Origin: Methylobacterium gossipiicola
GTDB lineage: Bacteria; Pseudomonadota; Alphaproteobacteria; Rhizobiales; Beijerinckiaceae
DNA: 64,000 bases
Reading direction: 5' to 3'
Assembly: GCF_900113485.1 (NCBI RefSeq)
Contig: NZ_FOPM01000018.1
Location: forward strand, 26,765 to 90,764
The notes beneath the pieces were generated by a model, which saw only the letters and a program-made list of their open reading frames with translations, made no database searches and was not told the DNA's origin. Position 1 is the stretch's first letter, and every line of letters starts with the position of its first letter. Below, piece by piece: positions 9,262 through 17,663 of this stretch. The translations under genes and the position numbers were made by a program.

Positions 9262-10953
9262 TCAGCGGATCTGGTCGAGAAGTTCGGCGCCCTGCACCAC
9301 GACGCGGCGGCCCGCCGCGAGGCCGTCGGCCACGAGGACCCGGTCGGCATCGAGGGCTTCGGCCCGCACGGCGCGGGCGATGAAGCGTTCGGCGCTGACG
9401 TGCTCGTAGACGAGGCTCGTGGCTTCGTGGCGCACGAGGCCGCCGCGCGGCAGGGCCAGGCCCTCGCGCGGGCCGCCGGTGGGCGCCAGCACGGTGACGA
9501 ACTGGCCGAGCCGCAGGCCGCCGGTCTCCCCCGTGATGGCGAACTGGACGGGGACGGCCTGATTGCGGTCGGCCAGCCCCGCGCCGCGATAGGCGAGGGT
9601 CAGGCTCGCGCCGTCGCCGAGGCGGGCGGTGGCGGCGCTGCCCTCGTCGAGGGCGGAGAAGCTCAGGGCCTCGACCCAGAGCTTGCCCGGATCGACGATG
9701 CGGTAGACCACCGTACCGGGGGCCGCCATGGCGCCGGCCACGGCGCCCGTCTCGGCGATGACCCCGTCCACGGGGGCCACCAGGGCTTCGGGCTCGCGCC
9801 GGACGGCGTCGAGGGCGGCGCGGCGGTCGCGCAGGCCGTCCAGTTCTGAGCGGGCATCGTCGAGCTGGGTCCGGGCCACGGCGCCCGTGGTGGCGAGGCG
9901 CTCGAAGCGGTCGACCCGGCGCATCAGGATCGCGATCTGCTGGTCGAGCTCGCCCTGGCGCTGGCGCATGTCGGACACGTCCACGGCCTGGACCGGGGGC
10001 GTCACGACGGCCAGGACGTCGCCGCGCCGCACGCGGGTGCCGAGGCGCGGAAAGCCGCCCGGCGGCGGGGCGAGGCGGCCGCCGACGGAGGATTGTACCA
10101 CGCCGCTGGCGTTGGGATCGGCGATGATCCGGCCGGGCAGTTCCGTCACGCGGGCGACGTTGGCGAGGGCGGTGCGGTCCGTCCGCAGGGCGAGGAGCCG
10201 CTGCAGGGATTTGGGGACGAACACCGAGCCGTCGGGCAGGCGGCGGGCGCGTTCGGGGGCGCCGGGCGTGAGGGCAGCCGGCAAGGGAGCGGCAGGAAGG
10301 GCGGCGGCGTGGCCACCGTCCGCGTGTCCCTCATGCGCGCGGGCGGTGCCGCCGAGAACCAGGGTCGCCGTGACGGCCAGGAGGGCGAGGACCGGGACGG
10401 TTCGGCGGCCGCGCACGGTCGAGAGGACCGCGAGCCCGAGGAGGAATCCGGCGGCGGTGGCGAGGGGGTTCTGCCGGCGCAGGATCTCGGCGAGTGTCGG
10501 GGTGGCCGCGCCCGTGCTCGCCGTGGCGGCCGGGGCCTCGTCCAAATCGAGGTCGAGGCTCAGGATGTCGGTGGCGCCGTTCGCGGTGACGCCCACCAGG
10601 AGGTCGTTGTGGGTGCTGCCCTTGGCCCAGGGGAGGGGGAGGCGATACGTGCCGGGCGCCGTCTCGACGGCCTTGCGGCGCGGCTGGCCTTCCAGGGACA
10701 CGGCGAGGCCGGCGCCCGCCACGGGGGCGTTGGTGGCGACGTCATCGAGGTAGAAGACGAGATCCGCGCCCAAGACCACGGCCACGAGTTCGAACCGCTT
10801 CGAGACGGCCTCGGCACGGGGGGCGGCCGCCACGGGCGCGGGCGGCGGCTCGGCCCCGTGGTCGTGGCCCTCATGGGCGAATACGAGTGCGGGGAGGGTG
10901 AGAAAGCAGGCGAGGGCGAGCGCGCGCAGGGCGGCCATGGGAACGAGGAGCAT
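9262..10953 (-). CDS. Two-part RND periplasmic adaptor with internal membrane hairpin
   Basis: 563 residues, longer than the usual roughly 400 for CusB/CzcB adaptors. Layout: signal peptide (1-26), His-rich HEGHDHG (27-33), a beta-type domain (about 50-140), a membrane hairpin (about 166-180 and 186-202), a second signal-like end followed by HEGHADGGH (207-215), then the adaptor proper from about 240 (GRIIADPNASGVV, a helical hairpin around 330-390, LWVEALSF, a barrel). The N-terminal third looks like a separate membrane-bound metal-binding protein fused to a normal adaptor. ATG at 10938 (MAALRAL) is an alternative start. Second gene of the operon, before the pump. Confidence 0.85.
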   Translation of the reverse strand: MLLVPMAALRALALACFLTLPALVFAHEGHDHGAEPPPAPVAAAPRAEAVSKRFELVAVVLGADLVFYLDDVATNAPVAGAGLAVSLEGQPRRKAVETAPGTYRLPLPWAKGSTHNDLLVGVTANGATDILSLDLDLDEAPAATASTGAATPTLAEILRRQNPLATAAGFLLGLAVLSTVRGRRTVPVLALLAVTATLVLGGTARAHEGHADGGHAAALPAAPLPAALTPGAPERARRLPDGSVFVPKSLQRLLALRTDRTALANVARVTELPGRIIADPNASGVVQSSVGGRLAPPPGGFPRLGTRVRRGDVLAVVTPPVQAVDVSDMRQRQGELDQQIAILMRRVDRFERLATTGAVARTQLDDARSELDGLRDRRAALDAVRREPEALVAPVDGVIAETGAVAGAMAAPGTVVYRIVDPGKLWVEALSFSALDEGSAATARLGDGASLTLAYRGAGLADRNQAVPVQFAITGETGGLRLGQFVTVLAPTGGPREGLALPRGGLVRHEATSLVYEHVSAERFIARAVRAEALDADRVLVADGLAAGRRVVVQGAELLDQIR

Positions 10954-11031
10954 GAAAAGTCTTTCGCCGACGGAACACGGAACGGCGCCCCCGAACCGCG
11001 CGCGGCGGCTCGACGGGGACGCGCGAAGGCG

Positions 11032-11430
11032 TCAGGCGAAGGATCTCGGGGGTTCGGGCAGGGCTTCGGGCACCACGTCCGTCCGCGCCGGAAAGGCCCG
11101 GGGCAGGGCGCGGCCCGCCGGGTCGCGGGGCGGCAGGGCCGCCTGCGGATCGGCCGCGAGGGCGGCGCCGGTGCAGCAATGGGTGCCGGGGGCGCGGCAG
11201 CAGGCCCCGTCGCAGGGGCGGGCGAGGCCGGTCTCCGGGCTTGCCTGGACCGTCGCGGCGGTGACGGATTTCGTCACGGTCGCGAGGGTGGTGGGAGCGG
11301 CCACGGAGGGGCGGCCCGGTCCGCCATGGGCATGGCCCGCATGCGCCTCTGCTCCGGACGGCATGAGGCCGGCGGCGATCAGAACGATCGTCGCCACGAG
11401 CCAGAGTGCCAGGGTGCGGGCGCAGGTCAT
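11032..11430 (-). CDS. Secreted His/Cys-rich small protein, likely metal-binding
   Basis: 132 residues, not a family I recognise. Signal peptide through SGAEA (about 29), then HAGHAHGG (30-37), a low-complexity linker, a cysteine cluster C73, C77, C78, C85, C86 (PCDGACCRAPGTHCC), and a Pro/Arg-rich tail. It is the first gene of the metal-efflux unit, 78 bp before the adaptor gene and divergent from cobF. The composition and place suggest a periplasmic metal sponge or sensor for the pump; this is inference from composition only. Confidence 0.7.
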   Translation of the reverse strand: MTCARTLALWLVATIVLIAAGLMPSGAEAHAGHAHGGPGRPSVAAPTTLATVTKSVTAATVQASPETGLARPCDGACCRAPGTHCCTGAALAADPQAALPPRDPAGRALPRAFPARTDVVPEALPEPPRSFA

Positions 11431-11525
11431 GACGGCGAAGCCATAGCACGGGCGGCGCCCCGGCGACAGACGGATCGTTCTCGCTTAATCGAAGGCGACG
11501 ATTCCCAACCCAAGGACCCCACACG

Positions 11526-12287
11526 GTGCGAACCCTGCGCGTCATCGGCATCGGCGCCGGCAATCCCGAGCACGTCACCGTGCAGGCCATCCGCGCCCTC
11601 AACACCGTCGACGTGGTGTTCGTCCTCGACAAGGGCAGCGAGAAGGCGAGCCTCGTCGCCCTGCGCCACGAGATCTGCCAGCGCTACATCACCGAACGGC
11701 CCTACCGCTTCGTCGAGGCGCGGGACCCCGAGCGCGACCGCAACCCCGCCGATTACGGGGCGACGGTGGAGGCGTGGCACGCCGCCCGGGCGGTCCTGTA
11801 CGAGGCGATGATCGCGGGCGAACTCGGCCCCGGCCAATGCGGCGCCTTCCTGGTCTGGGGCGATCCCGCCCTCTACGACAGCACCCTGCGGATCATCGAG
11901 CGCATCGTGGCGCGCGGCCGCGTGCCCTTCACCTACGACGTGATCCCGGGGATCAGCAGCGTCCAGGCGCTCGCCGCCAGCCACCGCATCGCCCTCAACC
12001 GCATCGGCGCCCCCGTCCACATCACCACGGGCCGGCAGATCGCCGACGGCCTGCCGCCCGGCGCCGACACCACCGTGGTGATGCTCGACGGGCATCCGCG
12101 CTTCGACCACCTCGATCCCGATCTCACGATCTACTGGGGCGCCTATCTCGGGACACCGGACGAAATCGTCCTGTCCGGGCGCCTCGGCACCATCGCCGAT
12201 ACCATCGGCCGGACCCGCGCGGAGGCCCGCGCCCGTCACGGCTGGATCATGGACACCTACTTGCTGCGAGTGCCCGGCGAGGGGTGA
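11526..12287 (+). CDS. cobF: Precorrin-6A synthase (deacetylating)
   Basis: 253 residues. SAM-dependent C1-methylase of the aerobic cobalamin pathway, converting precorrin-5 to precorrin-6A. The tetrapyrrole-methylase signatures are visible: VIGIGAGNPEHVTVQAI at the N-terminus, LVWGDPALYDSTLRI in the middle, and VIPGISSVQALAASHRIALN. The start is GTG at 11526. It stands alone here, divergent from the metal-efflux operon, with no other cob gene in the window. Confidence 0.92.
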   Translation: MRTLRVIGIGAGNPEHVTVQAIRALNTVDVVFVLDKGSEKASLVALRHEICQRYITERPYRFVEARDPERDRNPADYGATVEAWHAARAVLYEAMIAGELGPGQCGAFLVWGDPALYDSTLRIIERIVARGRVPFTYDVIPGISSVQALAASHRIALNRIGAPVHITTGRQIADGLPPGADTTVVMLDGHPRFDHLDPDLTIYWGAYLGTPDEIVLSGRLGTIADTIGRTRAEARARHGWIMDTYLLRVPGEG

Positions 12288-12536
12288 TCGGTTCGGGGTG
12301 CCCCCAACGCCCTGTTCCTGCGGCATAGTCGCCCGGGCCTCGGAACGAAATCGCCCCCGATCGGGGTGCGGCGAAAAATCGATCCGTCCCGGTGCGCCGC
12401 CGCAGGTGCCGTCTCCTCTCGGGGTCTTCCCTTGGACGTCGCCACCGGGTTGCGCGGCGGTGGGGGGATTTTCCGGAGCCCGGCCGGGGGCGATCATCGG
12501 TCCCGCGCATCGGGTCGATGCGCCGGAGGACCGGAG
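12288..12536 (+). other. Intergenic gap upstream of the ClpP-like gene
   Basis: About 250 bp between cobF and the next gene. An open frame continues in from 12366, but its sequence is Arg/Gly-rich without family features, so I read it as leader. No clear hairpin or promoter was seen. Confidence 0.5.
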
Positions 12537-13766
12537 ATGGCGGAAACGGTGGGACGGGGCGGGAGACGCCTGCGGCGGGTGATCGGGGCGGGGGCCGTCT
12601 GCCTCGTCCTCGGTGCCGCCCTCGCCTGCCTCGACCGTCAGGCCGTCGCGGCCCTGCCCCCGTTGCCCCAGGACGGTCTCGACGCGGAGGCATCCACCGC
12701 CCCCGCCCGCGTCACCCTCGGACCCCGGGGCCGCGACATTCGCCTCGCCGGGGAACTGGGGGAGGGGACGGCGGAGCGCCTGCGGCGTCTTCTCGCCGCC
12801 AATCCCGGGGTGGAGCGCCTGCACCTCACCAGCGAGGGCGGGCTCGTGGAGGAGGGGCAGGCCATCGGCGACCTCGTGGCGGCCCGGGGGCTCGCCACCT
12901 ACGTGCCCGATTACTGCGTCTCGGCCTGCACCCTCGCCTTCGTGCGCGGCAGCCGGCGCTACCTCGTGGAGGGCGGGCGCCTCGGCTTCCACGCCCCCTA
13001 CGAGGCCGGTCCGTCCGGCCGGATCGTCCAGGCGGACGGTGTGCCCGAACGGGCGGCCTACCTCGCCGCCGGCCTCGATCCGGCCTTCGTCGCGCAAGCC
13101 CTGGCGACGCCGTCCGAGGATCTGTGGGTGCCCGAGCCCGGGCGGCTCCTGGCCGCCCACGCCGTGACCGACACCGTCGACACCGGGCGGTTCCCCGATT
13201 CGACCCTCGACGACGATCCGAGCCCGGCCGGCGCGCGGGCGGCGGTCCTGCGCCTGCTCCCGGTCCTTGAAATGACCCCCGGTGCGGGGATTGCTTCCTC
13301 GGTCGACGGGTTGGCGGCCTGGTACGCGGAGGCCTACGGCGCCGGACATTCGGAGGCCGACAACGTCGCGGGCCTGCGCCGCCGTGCCGCCCTCGGGATC
13401 GCGCAGGCCCTGGGCCGGGCCGACGCGGCCACGGTTCTGGCGGCCGGGCGGTTTCTCCTGCGGGCCATGCTGGCGACCCGCGACACGGATCGCAGCCTGT
13501 GCGCGCGGATCGGGGCGGGGGCCGATCTCGTCGCAGCCGGGGAGGCCGTGGGCGATGGCGCGGAGGCGACGGCGCTGACGGCGCGGATCGGAGCTTTCAC
13601 CGTGCCCGTGGTTCCGCCCGAATCGGCGCGCGGGCGCGGCTGCGCATCCGAGATCGACGCCTATACCCGCGCCCTGGCCCGGTCTCCGGCGCAGGCGGCC
13701 GAGTCCGTCCGGACCCTGGTGCTGCGGGCCGGCGCATCCGTGCGCGAGGCGTCCGCCCTGCCCTAA
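12537..13766 (+). CDS. Secreted ClpP-like fold protein (COG3904 type)
   Basis: 409 residues from the ATG at 12537; a hydrophobic leader (about 15-38) suggests export or anchoring. The 60-200 region resembles the ClpP/crotonase-like COG3904 group: LTSEGGLVEEGQAIGDLV, then PDYCVSACTLAFVRGS and GRLGFHAPY. Ser129 (VSA) and His152 (FHAP) occupy the places of the ClpP nucleophile and histidine, so a peptidase activity is possible. The C-terminal half is Ala-rich and unassigned. Its stop overlaps the stop of the convergent PAS gene by 4 bp. Substrate unknown. Confidence 0.75.
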   Translation: MAETVGRGGRRLRRVIGAGAVCLVLGAALACLDRQAVAALPPLPQDGLDAEASTAPARVTLGPRGRDIRLAGELGEGTAERLRRLLAANPGVERLHLTSEGGLVEEGQAIGDLVAARGLATYVPDYCVSACTLAFVRGSRRYLVEGGRLGFHAPYEAGPSGRIVQADGVPERAAYLAAGLDPAFVAQALATPSEDLWVPEPGRLLAAHAVTDTVDTGRFPDSTLDDDPSPAGARAAVLRLLPVLEMTPGAGIASSVDGLAAWYAEAYGAGHSEADNVAGLRRRAALGIAQALGRADAATVLAAGRFLLRAMLATRDTDRSLCARIGAGADLVAAGEAVGDGAEATALTARIGAFTVPVVPPESARGRGCASEIDAYTRALARSPAQAAESVRTLVLRAGASVREASALP

Positions 13767-14329
13767 TGCCGTCGCTCGCCCGCCCTGCCCTGGAGATGGT
13801 GGGCGAGTTCGTGGCCGATCTCCCGAATGAGGCCTTCGAGGAGCCGGGCGAGGGCGGGGCGGTGGAGGTGGCCGGCGAGACCCTGCAGGGCGATGGCGTG
13901 CTCGGCCATGCGGTTCACGGCGTTCTGGGCCGGCCGGTCGAGGCCGCCTTCGTGGGTGAGATCGAGGGCGATGCCGCGCCCGTGCCGGGGCTGTCCCATT
14001 CCGTCGCACGCGATCCGTCCGCGCCAGGAGAGGGTGCGCCCGCCCCGCGCCGTGCGGAAGGCCACGTCGAACGGCGTGCCGCCCACGATGGCGGCGTGGA
14101 CGGTGTTCTCGACGCGGGCACGGTCCGCGCCGTGAACGCCGTCGAGGAGTTCGGCCAGGGACAGGCCGGAGGCCGCATCCGCCGGATCGAGGCCCATCCC
14201 CTCCGCCAGGTCACCCGAGAGCAGGAGGCGGTCCGCCCGGATGTCGTAGGTCCACAGGCCGATCACGCCGGAGGCGACCAGGGCCGCCTGCACGTCATCG
14301 CCATCCGCCGTGAGCGTGAGCAGAGACAT
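13763..14329 (-). CDS. PAS-domain protein without output domain
   Basis: 188 residues. A PAS-like sensor fold occupies about 12-128 (ASGVIGLWTYDIRADRLLLS, GLSLAELLDGVHGADRARVE, WRGRIACDG), followed by a roughly 60-residue helical tail rich in His and Leu (MAEHAIALQGLAGHLHRP). No kinase, GGDEF or HTH output module is encoded here. Rhizobiales carry many such stand-alone PAS proteins. Convergent with the ClpP-like gene (stops overlap by 4 bp). Signal sensed is unknown. Confidence 0.75.
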   Translation of the reverse strand: MSLLTLTADGDDVQAALVASGVIGLWTYDIRADRLLLSGDLAEGMGLDPADAASGLSLAELLDGVHGADRARVENTVHAAIVGGTPFDVAFRTARGGRTLSWRGRIACDGMGQPRHGRGIALDLTHEGGLDRPAQNAVNRMAEHAIALQGLAGHLHRPALARLLEGLIREIGHELAHHLQGRAGERRH

Positions 14330-14660
14330 GATCCTCCTGGGGCGGGACGGGCCGGGGTGCTGAATTTACCTGAGGTTTGTCCGATGCCGGACGGGTTCCT
14401 CCGGTTTCACCGCAGGCTAAGGCGAAAGCGCCATTTCGAGAAGGGGGGAGGTTGCGCTTTTATCGATCAAAATCAACCTCAGATTGGCAGTGGGGGAGGG
14501 GGTGGCCGTGTGTCGGATGCTGCGGCGCAAGACGGCCTTTAAGGGTTGATTAACCATGATGGATCAGACCCGATGGAGTCATCCTTGCGTCACAGGACAG
14601 CCCGGCGCCGCCGGTCCCTTGGAGGCCAGGACGGACCGCGAGCCGGGAAGGGGCGCTAGG
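14330..14660 (+). other. Divergent intergenic region between PAS and ParA genes
   Basis: 331 bp, unusually A+T-rich in 14450-14560 for this genome. It holds a TTAA-N7-TTAAC box (14539-14554, listed separately). A Shine-Dalgarno-like GGAAGGGG lies at 14647-14654, 6 bp before the ParA ATG. An in-frame ATG at 14556 exists but is not favoured as a start. Confidence 0.6.
14539..14554 (+). promoter_or_regulatory. CtrA-type box upstream of parA-like gene
   Basis: TTAAGGGTTGATTAAC is an exact match to the alphaproteobacterial CtrA consensus TTAA-N7-TTAAC, and the second half continues as TTAACCAT, the full half-site. It is 107 bp upstream of the ParA ATG. TTAA is rare in this GC-rich DNA, which makes a chance pair at exactly 7 bp unlikely. 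Confidence 0.65.
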
Positions 14661-15299
14661 ATGAAGGCCATCACGTTCGTCACGCAGAAGGGGGGGAGCG
14701 GCAAGAGCACCCTGTGCATCTCGCTCGCCGTCGCCGCCCAGGAGCGCGGGCTCTCCGTCTGCATCCTGGAGATGGATCGTCAGGCCACCATCTCCGACTG
14801 GCTCGACCACCGCACCGCCGACGGCCCGGAGGTCGCTCAGATCGACGCCACCCAGATCGACGCCGTCATGGCCCAGCTGCGCGAGTCGTCCTACGATTAC
14901 GTGTTCATCGACACGCCGGGCGTCGATTCCGCCGGCACCCTCTCGGCGATCCGCGCGGCCGATCTCTGCATCATCCCGTGCCGGCCGACGCCCGCCGATC
15001 TGCGCGCCTTCAAGCCGACCCTGGCCGCCGTCTATCGCCTGGAAAAGAAGTTCGCCTTCGTCCTGAACCAGACCCCGCCCCGCTCCTACCGCATCCGCGA
15101 CGCGGCCGACGGTCTCGCGGTGCTGGGCATCCTGCCCGACGTCAACATCGTCGCCCGCACGGACCATCAGGACGCCATCGGGGTCGGCCAGGGCGTCACT
15201 GAGTTCAACCCGAAGGGACAGGCGGCGGGCGAGGTGCGCAAGCTCTGGACCTGGATCGAGAAGCGGATGCAGGTCTCGAAGCATGTCAAAGCCGCCTAA
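14661..15299 (+). CDS. Orphan ParA-family ATPase
   Basis: 212 residues. Deviant Walker A KGGSGKST at 10-17 and the sequence VFIDTPGVDSAGTLSAIRAADL place it in the ParA/Soj/MinD superfamily, in the small (about 210-residue) group without an N-terminal HTH. Such ATPases position DNA or protein cargo in the cell by ATP-driven dimerisation on nucleoid or membrane. Overlaps the downstream ribbon-helix-helix gene by 17 bp, so the two form an operon. No parB or parS is nearby, so it is not the main chromosome partition locus. ATG 14661 was chosen for its Shine-Dalgarno and because the Walker motif then starts at residue 10. Confidence 0.85.
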   Translation: MKAITFVTQKGGSGKSTLCISLAVAAQERGLSVCILEMDRQATISDWLDHRTADGPEVAQIDATQIDAVMAQLRESSYDYVFIDTPGVDSAGTLSAIRAADLCIIPCRPTPADLRAFKPTLAAVYRLEKKFAFVLNQTPPRSYRIRDAADGLAVLGILPDVNIVARTDHQDAIGVGQGVTEFNPKGQAAGEVRKLWTWIEKRMQVSKHVKAA

Positions 15300-15609
15300 A
15301 CCGGGTCTCGTCCGGCCGAATCTCGCCTCCATCGTCGCGGCCTCGACCGCGACGAGCCGCCCCCTGCCCAGCGCCGAGATCGTCAAGCTCGACGTCGGGA
15401 CGCCCCGCTCGCGGCCCAGCACCACCCTCAAGGAGCGGGCACGACAAATGTCCGTCTACCTCGAGCCGCCGGTCTACGATCAGCTGCGCGACATCGCCCA
15501 TGCCGAGCGCGCCAAGATGCACGGCCTCATGCTCGAGGCCCTCGACCTGCTGTTCAAGCAGCGCGGCGCCCGCTCCATTCGACACCTCACGGACGGCGAT
15601 TCCCGCTGA
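15283..15609 (+). CDS. Ribbon-helix-helix partner of the ParA-like ATPase
   Basis: 108 residues. A disordered, basic Pro/Ser/Thr-rich N-terminal half (1-54) precedes a ribbon-helix-helix fold at about 55-93 (RQMSVYLEPPVYDQLRDIAH, then a helix through LFKQRG). The small basic N-terminus plus RHH fold is the plan of ParG/Omega-type centromere-binding proteins, whose N-terminal arm stimulates the ATPase. It starts inside the ParA gene (17 bp overlap). The role as DNA-binding partner or ATPase activator is inferred from this layout. Confidence 0.75.
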   Translation: MSKPPKPGLVRPNLASIVAASTATSRPLPSAEIVKLDVGTPRSRPSTTLKERARQMSVYLEPPVYDQLRDIAHAERAKMHGLMLEALDLLFKQRGARSIRHLTDGDSR

Positions 15610-16079
15610 CGGCCTGGGGGGCGGGCATCCGGGCCTGGGGTCCGCTCCGGGGGCGCCTTCCGGCGATCCGTTGCGCGGAGCGTCCGCCGGGATCGAGGGG
15701 ATGCCGGATCGGGGCCGAAAGGACGGATCGCGGGCCGGTTTCGTGAGAGACACTTATGCGCCGATCCTGATCCTGCGGTGCAGCCGGAAAGCCGGATCTC
15801 GGGGAGGCGGCCCGACCGTTCCGACGAGGGGTTTTTCTGAACGCCATCAAGGGCGTGTGGGGGGGATCTGAAGGGGATGCATGATCCCCCATCGGCCCTC
15901 CCCCGATCCGATGTCCGAGCGATCCTGTCCGTTTCCTTCAGCCTTCGTTTACGCAGGTGCGACAAACCTCTGTGTCCCGAGGCGGCGCCCGTTCGCGCCG
16001 TTCCGGGCACCCGGCGGGCCTTGCCGTCCTCGGTCGCGGGTGTGTGTGCGTGCGGGAGGCGGCGGGGCGGATCATCGGG
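15610..16079 (+). other. Long intergenic gap before rlpA
   Basis: 470 bp with no convincing gene. A small hairpin GGGGAT-GCATG-ATCCCC sits at 15873-15889, with an alternative pairing to a G-run at 15860-15868. A short T-run (15833-15837) occurs at AGGGGTTTTTCTG. The rest shows no pattern that I can interpret. Confidence 0.5.
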
Positions 16080-17489
16080 ATGACGCGTTCGACGAAGGCC
16101 GGTCTCATGTCCGGTTTGCCGGCCGGCACGCCCTGGCGAATCCTCGGCGTCTGCGCCGTGGCCCTCGCCACCGCCAACTGCGCCCAGACTCCCCAGCAGC
16201 CCCTCGCGGGCCCCACGGGCTCGGGCATCGACCCGAAATACGGGGTCAAGGCAAGCCCGCGCCTCTACAACGAGGGCGACGTGATCCCGAAGGGCGGCGG
16301 CCGGCGCTTCTCGGGCAAGCCCTACGTGGTGGCCGGGCGCACCTATGTGCCGCGTGAGAACGCCAAGGGTTACGTCCGCGAGGGGTTGGCCTCCTGGTAC
16401 GGCGCCGCCTTCCATGGGCGCATGACCGCCAACGGCGAGGTGTTCGACCGCCATTCCATCGCCGCCGCGCACCCGACCCTACCCCTGCCGAGCTACGCCC
16501 GCGTCACGAACCTCGCCAATCATCGCTCGATGATCGTGCGGGTGAACGATCGTGGGCCGTACCATGCCGACCGCGTCATGGACGTGTCGGAGGAGGTGGC
16601 CCAGGCCCTCGAATTCCATCGCAGCGGCACCTCCCGCGTGCGGGTCGAGTATGTCGGCATGGCCTCCACCGCCGGCAGCGACGATCGCAAGCTGCTCGCC
16701 ACCCTGCGGACGGATGGCCGGCCCGCCGCCATCGGAGGTCCGTCCCCGATGATGCTGGCCGATCTCGGCCCCGATGCCGCAGAGCCCCCGTCGCGCGTGT
16801 CCGCCCCGTCGGAGCCTTCGGCTGGCGAGCGTTTCAACCGAAACCGCTCGGCCCTGGCGTTCAAGCCCGCCGCCGAGGACGCACCGGAGGAGGCCGAGAC
16901 CGCGCGTCCGGCCCGCCCCGCCCCGGTGCTCATGGCCCGGGCCGCCGGCGTCGCCGTGCCCGCCGCCCTCCAGCCCACCGCCGCCCGCGAGACGTCGTTC
17001 AAGCCCGTCGCCCCGGTCCGGGTCGCTTCCATCGCCCCGGCCCCGGCCTCCCGGTCGCCGACTCACGGATCGGACGGCCCACACCGGACCGGAGGTCGGA
17101 TGCCCGCCATCGGGCAGCCCCTGACCCGCACCGCCGCCGCCTGGGCGCCGCCCCCGCCGCCCGGCAAGGCGACCGCGAAGGCCGGCGCCTCCAGCTCGAC
17201 CACTGTTTCGGTCAAGGCGATGGCATCCGCGAAGGCGTCCGGTCCCGGTCAGGGGGCGGTGCCCAAGGCGAGTCCCAAGGCCCTCGCCGCCGCGCCACCG
17301 GTCGCCGCCAGGCCGACCGGATCGGCGAAGGCCGCGCCCGCGCGGGCTCCCGTCCTCGCCTCCGCGCCGCCCGCGAAGGGCGTCGCCGCGAAGGCCCCGG
17401 TCGTCAAGGTCGCATCCGAGAAGGGCGCCGCGAAATCCGGCACCGCCACGGCGAAGCCGACCCGCGCACGGATCGCCGAGGCGCGCTGA
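16080..17489 (+). CDS. rlpA: RlpA-family septal ring lytic transglycosylase, lipoprotein
   Basis: 469 residues. Lipobox LATANC (Cys at about 35) predicts an outer-membrane-anchored lipoprotein. The double-psi beta-barrel at about 100-190 has GLASWYGAAFHGRMTANGE and VRVNDRGPYH...RVMDVSEE, including the catalytic-type Asp. RlpA cleaves denuded peptidoglycan at the septum in studied species. The C-terminal 270 residues are an Ala/Pro/Lys-rich low-complexity tail in place of the SPOR domain seen in E. coli. ATG at 16080 chosen because the signal sequence begins shortly after it. Confidence 0.87.
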   Translation: MTRSTKAGLMSGLPAGTPWRILGVCAVALATANCAQTPQQPLAGPTGSGIDPKYGVKASPRLYNEGDVIPKGGGRRFSGKPYVVAGRTYVPRENAKGYVREGLASWYGAAFHGRMTANGEVFDRHSIAAAHPTLPLPSYARVTNLANHRSMIVRVNDRGPYHADRVMDVSEEVAQALEFHRSGTSRVRVEYVGMASTAGSDDRKLLATLRTDGRPAAIGGPSPMMLADLGPDAAEPPSRVSAPSEPSAGERFNRNRSALAFKPAAEDAPEEAETARPARPAPVLMARAAGVAVPAALQPTAARETSFKPVAPVRVASIAPAPASRSPTHGSDGPHRTGGRMPAIGQPLTRTAAAWAPPPPPGKATAKAGASSSTTVSVKAMASAKASGPGQGAVPKASPKALAAAPPVAARPTGSAKAAPARAPVLASAPPAKGVAAKAPVVKVASEKGAAKSGTATAKPTRARIAEAR

Positions 17490-17663
17490 GCGTTCGCCGC
17501 CGAACGGCCGCGTGACCGAGCGGATGCGCGTCGACCGGTCGCGGCCGGTCGGGATACGGTGCGGCGCAGCGGATTGGGGTTCGATCTCCCCCCGGATTCC
17601 TGTATCGTCACGCTTGAGCGGCGGGGGGCTGGGGATTCCGGTCCGAATGGTGTGAGGCGAGTG

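Noticed and set aside
14369..14482. CTGAGGTT / AACCTCAG inverted pair upstream of the ParA gene
   Set aside because: The arms are only 8 bp and about 100 bp apart, within chance expectation.
14556..14660. In-frame upstream ATG (14556) as the ParA start
   Set aside because: It would add 35 residues without family similarity and would place the CtrA box directly against the start codon; the ATG at 14661 has a good Shine-Dalgarno and the right Walker A distance.
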